From an uncultured Clostridia bacterium (GTDB lineage: Bacteria > Bacillota > Clostridia > Lachnospirales > Anaerotignaceae), in contig CAJTZO010000044.1 in NCBI GenBank assembly GCA_910583755.1, positions 1 through 14,999 of the forward strand: 14,999 nucleotides of DNA, read 5' to 3'. Positions 1 to 5,798 of this stretch are shown piece by piece; within the stretch, counting starts at the first letter, position 1; every line of letters starts with the position of its first letter. The translations under genes were made by a program, and so were the position numbers. The notes under the pieces are model-generated. The model had not been told where the DNA came from and searched no databases. It saw nothing but the letters and a program-made list of their open reading frames with translations.

Positions 1-55
1 ATACCGACATATAAGAACTTCTAAAGAGATAATCTAAATTCACCATAAATTTTAG

Positions 56-271
56 TTATAATAATATTCCTTTTAAACAATCCTCCAATGATAAGCCATT
101 TTCTGAAAATTTGGATATGACAACATATTTGCCACATTTAAAACAATAAGGATTTTTGATTTGCCTGATATAGTCTTTTATTCTTTCCTCTTTGGGCAAA
201 TCTGTATTGATAATAACATCTCTAATGTCTACTAATTTCTCTCTGTCAATTACTTTTTGTTTCTTCTTCAT
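56..271 (-). CDS. Small conserved mobile-element protein (71 aa)
   Basis: Start chosen at the ATG at 271, preceded by a strong GGAGGAGA ribosome site (281-288) at about 9 nt; the reading frame extends two codons further upstream but without an initiation signal. The protein has a basic N-terminus, a helix containing LPKEERIKDYIRQIKNPYC, a single CxxC (Cys-Phe-Lys-Cys) and an acidic C-terminal LEDCLKG. It resembles, from memory, the small DUF6870-type proteins that sit beside sigma-like regulators and recombinases in Clostridia integrative elements. Function is unknown; the CxxC could bind a metal or be structural. Together with the sigma-like gene it is the main left-side evidence for a mobile element. 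The family name is recalled, not checked. Confidence 0.75.
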   Translation of the reverse strand: MKKKQKVIDREKLVDIRDVIINTDLPKEERIKDYIRQIKNPYCFKCGKYVVISKFSENGLSLEDCLKGILL

Positions 272-307
272 AATCAAATCTCTCCTCCATCATTTTTATA
301 TTTTTTT

Positions 308-353
308 AATAGAAAAGACAAAACACTTTTTCAAATTTCCTGTCTTTTCTATT
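308..353 (-). terminator. Perfect 13-bp inverted repeat, probable terminator
   Basis: Arms at 308-320 and 341-353 (AATAGAAAAGACA and its complement) enclose a 20-nt loop. Read on the minus strand, the A-rich upstream arm and U-rich downstream arm look like a weak intrinsic terminator for transcripts coming from the sigma-like gene toward the small protein at the left edge. Confidence 0.45.
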
Positions 354-357
354 AAAA

Positions 358-393
358 TTTCTGTCAGACCACAACAGTGCAGTCTGACAGAAA
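358..393. repeat. 12-bp perfect inverted repeat
   Basis: Arms TTTCTGTCAGAC (358-369) and GTCTGACAGAAA (382-393) are perfectly complementary around a 12-nt spacer. On the minus strand the hairpin is followed by AAATTTT, so it may be a terminator. It lies only 5 nt from a second hairpin, so a protein-binding or recombination role is also possible. Confidence 0.5.
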
Positions 394-778
394 ATATATT
401 TTAAAAATTTTTTCTTTTGTACTGTATTCTAATATAACAGGATTATATTGTTGGCTCATTCCCCAGTACGGAATATACAAACTGCTGAAAGCTGTCACAA
501 ATACCGCCGATACGTGTTATATTGCAGTTGACAAGTCTGCACACAATATTCGCAGTATCCCTTATTTACTATGTAAGGTACACAACAGTGACTTTCTAAA
601 ATTTATGGAATCGCTCCAATACTTTTTGGTATTATCGTGGCAATTCTTCATTTATATTAGAAATCATTTGTATATTGATATGAATAGTTCCCTATCTTTT
701 GTCAAGGTGCAATAAAAAGGTATCACAAAAGACCTTCTTACTATATAGGTAACTTCTCAAGCAAATCTAAGTATTATT
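394..778. other. Gene-poor stretch between small protein and sigma-like gene
   Basis: No convincing gene is visible. A plus-strand frame is open at 377-715, but it has no ribosome site, covers the hairpin at 358-393 and has an unremarkable composition. On the minus strand one frame reads short peptide-like blocks (for example MISNINEELPR, then YQKVLERFHKF) interrupted by TAA, TAG and TAG-TAA stops, so this could be a decayed gene or a conserved noncoding leader. A TTGACA hexamer lies on the minus strand at 699-704, but I could not place a convincing -10. Base composition is visibly less AT-rich than the neighbouring spacers. Confidence 0.4.
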
Positions 779-1171
779 TTATAAAAAATTTTTTAATTTT
801 CTTAAAACCGCTGTTACAGACTGTCTAACTGACACCAAATGACAATCTTCCATTTGTGCAATTTCCGTATAGCTGTAGCCACAAATACGGTTTAAGTAAA
901 ATCTTCTCTGCTGTGTTTCTGTGCAAGTGCTTACAATTTTCTGAATTTCTCTTAACTGCTCTCTATTGATACAGTAGTCTTCCAAATTTTCAGCTACTCT
1001 TTTTTTGGATACTATGGAATCGCTTAATTCCCTATCATCAAGATGTTTCCTTCTTTCGTATCTTTGATGTTCCTGTTCCTTGTTTTCTTCCTGCAAAACT
1101 GCATACACTTCTTCTGATACCTCAACAAAAACCATCTTTCCATCGCTGTTTTTGATTTCGATGTTTCTCAT
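779..1171 (-). CDS. Sigma-70 region 4-like regulator (130 aa)
   Basis: The ATG at 1171 follows an excellent GGAGGAGAAG ribosome site; a longer frame to 1234 lacks one. Residues 1-25 form a short N-terminal segment (MRNIEIKNSDGKMVFVEVSE), residues 26-70 are charged and likely helical (KEQEHQRYERRKHLDDRELS), and residues 74-127 form a sigma region-4 type helix-turn-helix (QQRRFYLNRICGYSYTEIAQ, then SVRQSVTAVLRKLK). It lacks region 2, so it is not a complete sigma factor. Proteins of this size and layout are typical accessory regulators of Clostridia conjugative and mobilizable elements, where they may control excision or transfer genes (family knowledge). Its targets cannot be read from this window. 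Confidence 0.85.
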   Translation of the reverse strand: MRNIEIKNSDGKMVFVEVSEEVYAVLQEENKEQEHQRYERRKHLDDRELSDSIVSKKRVAENLEDYCINREQLREIQKIVSTCTETQQRRFYLNRICGYSYTEIAQMEDCHLVSVRQSVTAVLRKLKNFL

Positions 1172-1246
1172 TTTCTTCTCCTCCAAATTTTGAATTTTTG
1201 CTGAACTCAAAATTGGATAGGAGGAGAACGACAATGTTTTTTTAAC

Positions 1247-1290
1247 AAAAAAAAGAACCAGTAAAATATAACATTTACTCGTTCTTTTTG
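1247..1290 (-). terminator. Intrinsic terminator upstream of sigma-like gene
   Basis: GAACCAGTAAA (1255-1265) pairs with TTTACTCGTTC (1274-1284) with one mismatch. The flanking A8 on the plus strand gives a U-tract on the minus strand. It would end minus-strand transcription coming from the decayed LRR gene and insulate the sigma-like gene. Confidence 0.7.
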
Positions 1291-1390
1291 TTTTCTATAT
1301 GGATTGAAAAAATAAAAAAGATGATTTCTTATAACATACATTTTATTAAAATTATTTTGTAAATAACCAAAACTTTAGTTTTATGGAATA

Positions 1391-1442
1391 AAAAAAGAGT
1401 CAACTATTTTACATAAAAATATGTAACATTCCTGGCTCTTTT
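1391..1442. repeat. Hairpin element, copy 1 (bidirectional terminator-like)
   Basis: The outer arms AAAAGAGTCA and TGGCTCTTTT pair with one G-U wobble. An inner stem TTACATA/TATGTAA (1409-1415 and 1420-1426) is preserved. The whole unit matches the hairpin at 2266-2316 in layout and most bases. It sits just downstream of the LRR remnant, on its 3' side. Confidence 0.65.
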
Positions 1443-1478
1443 CTCTTTTGTATTTTTTCAATATCATTTTATTATTTT

Positions 1479-1815
1479 TTATTTCAAAAATTTTTCTAAA
1501 GAAATTACATTTTTCGATATTCCTGTGTATTTTAGCATTACTCTGTCATGAAATGTAAATTGCATATAATAATCAGTAATGGAACTTTTTTTACAATAAA
1601 TAGTTTTTAAAGATTCAAAGATTCGCAACCAGCAAAAACATCTACACCAATAGATGAAATACTATCAGCTATTTCAACCGTTTCCAACATATAACATCCT
1701 TCAAATGTACTATCTTCTAAATGGGTCATAAGTCCTTTTCATTGTACTTCTTTTAAAGAAACATAAAATAAAAATGCTTCTTTTCCAATTTTAATGAAAT
1801 TATTCAAACTCTTTC
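1479..1815 (-). pseudogene. BspA-like leucine-rich-repeat protein remnant
   Basis: Translating the minus strand across two lesions gives LRR_5/BspA-type repeat blocks: FIKIGKEAF...SLKEVQ, then THLEDSTFEGCYMLETVEIA, then SIGVDVFAGCESLKTIYC, and a C-terminal tail ending EKFLK before TAA at 1479-1481. The lesions are an in-frame TGA after SLKEVQ, and a frameshift caused by a tandem duplication of AAAGATTC (1609-1616 and 1617-1624, plus-strand view). Removing one copy restores GCESLKTI exactly. The upstream end is limited by stops near 1815, so only the last few repeats survive. BspA-type proteins are usually surface or secreted; no start or signal peptide remains here. I consider the family call strong and the gene non-functional. 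Confidence 0.75.
1609..1624. repeat. 8-bp tandem duplication AAAGATTC x2
   Basis: Two exact adjacent copies lie inside the LRR remnant. The second copy shifts the frame, and deleting either copy reunites the two open segments. Confidence 0.85.
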
Positions 1816-1886
1816 TGAGTTAACTTTACAAGAAAAAAATTTATTTATAAATCTTTATTAGAATTTATTTGAAAGGTTTGTTTATC

Positions 1887-2261
1887 ATGTATGACGCCAT
1901 TACACTTGGAAAAAAAGTAAATCATTTTAGAAAACAAAAAAAGGTGACACAAAAAGATTTAGCAAATATGATTCATACCTCTCAAAGCAATATTTCTAGT
2001 TTGGAACATGGCAAAAACAAATTTAATATTAAAAAACTTTCTGAAATTGCTGCTGCACTTGATGTTACATTAGATGATTTGCTGGAGGACTCTCTTACGA
2101 TTTATCAAAATAATAAAAAAAATTCTACTTTTTATGATGTAGAATTAAAAAATTTAATTAATAGCTTTGATGACCATCAATTATTAAAAACATTACACTT
2201 TTTAGAATATTATCAAGATTGTAAACTGCAACATATTAAAAAGAATGAAGAACGAAAATGA
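1887..2261 (+). CDS. XRE-family transcriptional regulator (124 aa)
   Basis: The ATG at 1887 is preferred because GAAAGG (1871-1876) lies 10 nt upstream; an in-frame TTG at 1869 would place the ribosome site inside the gene. Residues 7-64 are a canonical HTH_3/XRE domain: GKKVNHFRKQKKVTQKDLAN, then TSQSNISSLEHGK and a second half IAAALDVTLDDLLE. The remaining 60 residues are charged and helical (LKNLINSFDDHQLLKTLHFL) and probably dimerize. It is the only clearly intact plus-strand gene in the left half, convergent with the TPR gene and separated from it by a bidirectional hairpin. A weak promoter candidate is TTTACA (1825-1830) with TATAAA (1846-1851), although the spacing of 15 is short. Its C-terminal half has a similar style to the XRE remnant at 13856-14020, but I cannot show direct homology. 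Targets are unknown. Confidence 0.9.
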   Translation: MYDAITLGKKVNHFRKQKKVTQKDLANMIHTSQSNISSLEHGKNKFNIKKLSEIAAALDVTLDDLLEDSLTIYQNNKKNSTFYDVELKNLINSFDDHQLLKTLHFLEYYQDCKLQHIKKNEERK

Positions 2262-2265
2262 TACT

Positions 2266-2316
2266 AAAAAAGCCAACTAATTTACATAGAAATATGTAAT
2301 ATTCATTGGCTTTTTT
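2266..2316. terminator. Bidirectional terminator, hairpin element copy 2
   Basis: AAAAAAGCCAA (2266-2276) pairs perfectly with TTGGCTTTTTT (2306-2316), with an inner stem TTACATA/TATGTAA (2282-2288 and 2293-2299). The A-tract and T-tract on both sides let it work for the plus-strand XRE gene and the minus-strand TPR gene, which converge here. Confidence 0.85.
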
Positions 2317-2320
2317 GTAT

Positions 2321-3862
2321 TTATTGTAATTTTTTTACAATATTTTCATCTGCAATCGCTTTTTCAGTTTCTCCTATTGCATGATAAGCTTTTGCACGAT
2401 TCAAATAGGCTTCTTTATCATTTGGGTCATGAGCAATTACTTTGCTGAAATCAGAAATTGCTTTTTCATATTCTGCCAATGCATAATAGCTTTCCCCACG
2501 ATTATAATATATTTGCATTATAGTAGGATTTATTTTTTCTGCTTTGTCAAAATCTGAAATTGCTTTTTCATATTCTCCTAATTTGTTATAAGTTGCGCCA
2601 CGATTACAATAAGCTTCTACAAAATTTAGTTTTAAAGCAATCGCTTTTGTCAAATCATCAATCACTTTTTCATATTCCTCTAACTCATCATAACTATCCG
2701 CTCTATTATAATAAGCATCTGCATAGTCTGGATTTAATGCAATCGCTTTTGTTAAATTATAAACTGATTTTTGATGTTCTTCTAATGCAGCATAGTTATT
2801 GCTAATACCAAAATATGCTGTTTCATCGTTTGGACTTAATGCAATCTGTTTATTGTAATAAAAGATTGATTTCTCATATTCTCCTAACTTATTGTATATC
2901 ACACCTAAATTGTGATATATTTTTTCATAATTTGGATTTAAAGTAACTGCTTTGTTTAAATCATCAATTGCTTTTTGATATTCTTCTAAACGCATAGAAG
3001 CAAAAGCACGACCATTATACGCCTCTACATTATTTGGTTGCAAATCAATTACTTTTGTAAAAAGTTGTATTGCCTCTCTATACCTGCCTAGTTCTGTATA
3101 AAGACAGCCATGTTTATAACAACTTTCTGCTATTTTTTCTTCCAAATCTTTTTTATCTTCTTCTGAAATTGCTATTTCTTCTTTGTTTTCTGTGGTGTCA
3201 TTTTTCTGATTCTCTGTTTTTGCACTACTTTCATCAAACCAATAATCTTCTAAAATACTTTCCTGCAAATCAAAATGATATCTTTGATATATTTTTTGTA
3301 TATCTGTTTCTGTCTTTAAATATTCTATGTCCCTTTTTTCTCTTTCAAATTCCAAACATACTAACTCATGTTCTTCAAAATAAGTTTCTTCATCATCAGT
3401 TTCTTCATCTAAATGATAAAAAAAATCAAATAAAAAATCAAGATTATATGTAGCTGTTCCATCACAAGGTCTGCTCTCTGCCATGGTTGGATAAAGACAA
3501 TAAATATATTTTACAACACAAGACAAAACTTCTATACTTTTCATATAGTCATAGTTCTCAATTAAATAGTTAGGAGAATGCATAGCACATTCATCTTCCC
3601 ATTCTTCATAATCTTCAAAATAATTGTGTGAATTTTCCAGCTTTGTTATATAATCATATTTTGTACCATTTATAACAAAATTCCAACAATCTTCTATTAT
3701 TTTGTTAAATTTATTTGTAAAATTCCATTCTTTACCTACGGCATATTTTTTGTAAACTTGAAACTGCCTTTCTATCAACATAATAAGAAATAATTTTAAT
3801 TGAGTATCTGAAAGCGTTTCAGCTAATTCTATGATTAATGCTTCTTTCGTTTTTTCGCTCAA
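2321..3862 (-). CDS. DUF416-like plus TPR-repeat protein, candidate immunity to orphan toxin (513 aa)
   Basis: The start is a TTG at 3862, forced by an in-frame TGA four codons upstream; AAGGA lies rather far upstream, so translation may be modest. Residues 1 to about 210 are acidic and helical and resemble the DUF416/YjaG family: an LIERQFQVYKKYA block, a CWNFVIN block, and a late EFEREKRDIEYLK matching the ERDIE motif. After a charged linker, residues about 235-513 hold eight tetratricopeptide repeats of 34 residues with the usual AYxxRGxxYxxLGEYEKAI pattern; TPRs bind partner proteins. It follows the orphan deaminase-like cassette by 112 nt in the same orientation, the position expected for an immunity gene. 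At 513 aa it is large for an immunity protein, and the TPR array suggests direct protein capture. The immunity role is inference from position; TPR identity is certain. Confidence 0.8.
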   Translation of the reverse strand: MSEKTKEALIIELAETLSDTQLKLFLIMLIERQFQVYKKYAVGKEWNFTNKFNKIIEDCWNFVINGTKYDYITKLENSHNYFEDYEEWEDECAMHSPNYLIENYDYMKSIEVLSCVVKYIYCLYPTMAESRPCDGTATYNLDFLFDFFYHLDEETDDEETYFEEHELVCLEFEREKRDIEYLKTETDIQKIYQRYHFDLQESILEDYWFDESSAKTENQKNDTTENKEEIAISEEDKKDLEEKIAESCYKHGCLYTELGRYREAIQLFTKVIDLQPNNVEAYNGRAFASMRLEEYQKAIDDLNKAVTLNPNYEKIYHNLGVIYNKLGEYEKSIFYYNKQIALSPNDETAYFGISNNYAALEEHQKSVYNLTKAIALNPDYADAYYNRADSYDELEEYEKVIDDLTKAIALKLNFVEAYCNRGATYNKLGEYEKAISDFDKAEKINPTIMQIYYNRGESYYALAEYEKAISDFSKVIAHDPNDKEAYLNRAKAYHAIGETEKAIADENIVKKLQ

Positions 3863-3885
3863 AATATCACTTCATTTCCTTTTTG

Positions 3886-3962
3886 TAAATATGAGTAAAT
3901 CTTAAAATTATGAATAAAACATATAATAGTATGTTTACAAAATATATTTTTGCTCATATTTA
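3886..3962. repeat. 14-bp inverted repeat in orphan-toxin/TPR gap
   Basis: Arms TAAATATGAGTAAA (3886-3899) and TTTGCTCATATTTA (3949-3962) pair with one G-T. They frame nearly the whole gap between the orphan toxin stop and the TPR gene, parallel to the repeat in the nuclease/immunity gap. It could be a weak attenuator or a recombination mark. Confidence 0.55.
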
Positions 3963-3974
3963 TTCATTATTTTC

Positions 3975-4895
3975 CTAATTATCAATATGTGTATAATCCC
4001 TCATATAAGAATATTTAACAAGAGACTCGCTATAGCCTGTATAGTTTGCTACTCCCTCTATACTTTGTATTAAAGTACAACTTGGACAAGAAAGATGACT
4101 ACAAAATTGAGAAGAACCTATTGCATTTCCATTTCTTGTGATTATTTCTTGTATCCCCCTTACTTCTGCATGATTGTCGCCAAATTTAAATTTTCTCTTT
4201 ATTATATCTGTTGCTTTTCCTGTTGGTAAAGTTGCTTCATAACTTTTAAGTTGTTCTAACAAAGTTTTAGTAACTTGTTCTTTTACTAAGTCATTTTTAT
4301 AATTGTTCTCTTTTTTACTACCTACTATTGTAACATTTTCTGCTCCAAATAATTCATAGGCTTTTTGTATAGACTTATCTTTGAGCTTTGTATTTGAACT
4401 TAAAATTATATCTCCATCTGAAGTAATAGTTAATGCTATTGGTGCATTTCCTCCTTTTTGATCTTTAAATGTATATTTTTTTACTTCGCTTCCATCAGCT
4501 AATAGTTCTTTTCTTTCTTTATGACCATAGGCTGCTTCATGTATACTATCTACAGCCTTTTGTAATTCTAATGGTGAATATTCTCTAGTAGAATTACCAA
4601 TTTTAACTACTATTTTTGCATTTTTTAATGTTTCATTTGTTTTAAAACGATCTTCTGTTCTAATAGATTGTCTATTCGAACACTTCTTTGCATAACCACT
4701 AGGATCAATCCATAATAGTGGATTATTGACAACATACACATATAGATTCAGTCCATCGCCCCTATACACATCTTCTTGTGTAAAGCGTGCTATCACTGGG
4801 TTGTAAAATCTTGCCCGTAGGTAATACTGTTGTGTTTCATTATCTAGCTGTTCACCTGCATACTTGAAAACATTTTCTACATTTTCCTGCTGTTC
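3975..4895 (-). CDS. Orphan Rhs C-terminal cassette with deaminase-like toxin (partial, no start)
   Basis: The frame opens right after TAA (4896-4898) and encodes 306 residues. Residues 1-70 copy the end of the Rhs core of the main gene (67/70 identical), including the PxxxxDPxG cleavage-type motif (NPLLWIDPSG). Residues 71-306 are a different tip. Near its end it shows H242-A-E244 and C270-P-S-C273, the zinc-binding and catalytic signature of the cytidine-deaminase-like fold used by many polymorphic toxins, with an extra C265. The likely target is nucleic acid or nucleotides; the subfamily was not determined. No ATG or ribosome site precedes it, so it is probably silent until recombined onto the full Rhs gene. 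An in-frame GTG at 4796 could in principle start a 273-aa protein, but that would begin inside the core. Any leaky expression would explain the neighbouring TPR protein as an antidote. Confidence 0.88.
   Translation of the reverse strand, partial: EQQENVENVFKYAGEQLDNETQQYYLRARFYNPVIARFTQEDVYRGDGLNLYVYVVNNPLLWIDPSGYAKKCSNRQSIRTEDRFKTNETLKNAKIVVKIGNSTREYSPLELQKAVDSIHEAAYGHKERKELLADGSEVKKYTFKDQKGGNAPIALTITSDGDIILSSNTKLKDKSIQKAYELFGAENVTIVGSKKENNYKNDLVKEQVTKTLLEQLKSYEATLPTGKATDIIKRKFKFGDNHAEVRGIQEIITRNGNAIGSSQFCSHLSCPSCTLIQSIEGVANYTGYSESLVKYSYMRDYTHIDN
4686..4895 (-). repeat. Rhs core direct repeat, copy B (orphan)
   Basis: This 210-bp segment aligns without gaps to 6342-6551, in direct orientation and at a constant offset of 1,656 bp; most differences are at third codon positions. 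Similarity ends abruptly at a stop codon on the upstream side, and just after YAK on the downstream side, where the toxin tips diverge. Confidence 0.92.
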
Positions 4896-4911
4896 TTAAT
4901 TAAAAACCAAC

Positions 4912-4943
4912 ATTAATATAATTTATAAAAAAATTATATTAAT
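4912..4943 (-). terminator. 13-bp perfect inverted repeat at immunity-gene end
   Basis: ATTAATATAATTT (4912-4924) pairs perfectly with AAATTATATTAAT (4931-4943) around a 6-nt loop. The hairpin overlaps the last codons and stop of the 255-aa gene. It could end or weaken transcription before the orphan cassette, although the stem is entirely A-T. Confidence 0.5.
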
Positions 4944-5701
4944 TTATACTTCTTTCTTCTTTCATTACAAAGTTCATTTAAATAAAATAATAAACTTTCT
5001 TTTGTTCCATTATTTTCTTCAGAAGGTAATAATTTTTCTACATATCGTTTTAGTTGCTGTTCTTTTGTATATTTTTTGTCTTCCTGTTCTTCTATATATT
5101 TCTTTAATTCTTGTAAATTCATTTGTCCTTGTTCAAAATTTCCATATAAACATTCATAAACAGCAAAAATAAATTTATGAAATATATGATTTTCGGTTAC
5201 TTTCCTAAAATTATGTCCAAAAAAAAATGTCTGTTTACTTTGAAATTTATCAGTAAAATCTTTCAGACATTTTATTGAATCCATTTCTGGTATAATTCCC
5301 TCTTGAATGCTTAAAACTAACTTATCAAAGTTATTTAAATGGTATTTTTTATAATTCTGAAGTTGAATAGACTTATCAAATTTTTCATATTCATATATTG
5401 TTGTAAAATATTTTCCGTTTAATAAATGCATACCACTAGACCCAGTAATTTCTATACCATAATCTAAAATATTATCAAATGGTATAAAAATAGGAAAATA
5501 CATTGCATATGCTTTTAATCTATCTACTCCAACTTTAAAGGTGATAAATTGTGCTATTTTGTCAATTTCACGTATATATTTGTAATTACTATATTGTTTA
5601 AAATGGTTTTGATATAATAAAGGATTTATTTTTTCTTCTATATTTATTTTCATAGCCTTTTTAAAATCATATGTTTCTGCAACAAACTTTACTATTTTCA
5701 T
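4934..5701 (-). CDS. Candidate immunity protein for the Rhs nuclease tip (255 aa)
   Basis: ATG at 5701 with a good AGGGAG ribosome site about 6 nt upstream. I do not recognise the family. The protein is rich in Lys, Tyr, Phe and Ile, has no signal peptide or clear membrane segment, and is predicted cytoplasmic. Visible landmarks are an N-terminal beta-rich part (MKIVKFVAETYDFKKAMKIN), a GITGSSG-like turn (ITGSSGMHLLNGKYF), and a helical, charged C-terminus (LQELKKYIEEQEDKKYTKEQ). It starts 97 nt after the Rhs stop in the same direction, the standard position for a cognate immunity gene, so its probable role is to bind and block the nuclease tip. Because the toxin domain is not assigned to a named family, this rests on gene order only. 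Confidence 0.75.
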   Translation of the reverse strand: MKIVKFVAETYDFKKAMKINIEEKINPLLYQNHFKQYSNYKYIREIDKIAQFITFKVGVDRLKAYAMYFPIFIPFDNILDYGIEITGSSGMHLLNGKYFTTIYEYEKFDKSIQLQNYKKYHLNNFDKLVLSIQEGIIPEMDSIKCLKDFTDKFQSKQTFFFGHNFRKVTENHIFHKFIFAVYECLYGNFEQGQMNLQELKKYIEEQEDKKYTKEQQLKRYVEKLLPSEENNGTKESLLFYLNELCNERRKKYKLI

Positions 5702-5731
5702 ACTTTCTCCCTTTCTTATGAAATTTTATTG

Positions 5732-5789
5732 ATAACAGCTTTTTATTAAAATCAAAACAATCATTTAATTTTTTATAAAAAGCTGTTAT
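5732..5789. repeat. 15-bp perfect inverted repeat in toxin/immunity gap
   Basis: ATAACAGCTTTTTAT (5732-5746) and its exact complement (5775-5789) lie between the Rhs stop at 5799 and the immunity start at 5701, with a 28-nt loop. It could act as an attenuator that sets toxin-to-immunity expression, protect the mRNA 3' end, or be a recombination trace. Confidence 0.65.
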
Positions 5790-5798
5790 ATTAATATT

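Larger units (their letters stand above)
1172..1478. other. Intergenic spacer with two hairpins, no gene
   Basis: This stretch holds no supportable gene. It contains the ribosome site of the sigma-like gene, the terminator at 1247-1290 and the hairpin element at 1391-1442. The remainder is very AT-rich, with no recognizable promoter. Confidence 0.6.

Noticed and set aside
377..715. Plus-strand 112-codon frame
   Set aside because: No ribosome site, starts within an inverted repeat, no recognizable domain; described instead as a gene-poor stretch.
2400..3110. Roughly 102-bp periodic similarity, as in a CRISPR or satellite array
   Set aside because: The period is 34 codons and is explained by eight TPR units; the units are too diverged and lack unique spacers.
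3975..4796. Orphan cassette as an independent toxin gene starting at GTG 4796
   Set aside because: That codon lies inside the conserved Rhs core (NPVIARF), lacks a ribosome site, and the frame is open upstream through the full homologous block.
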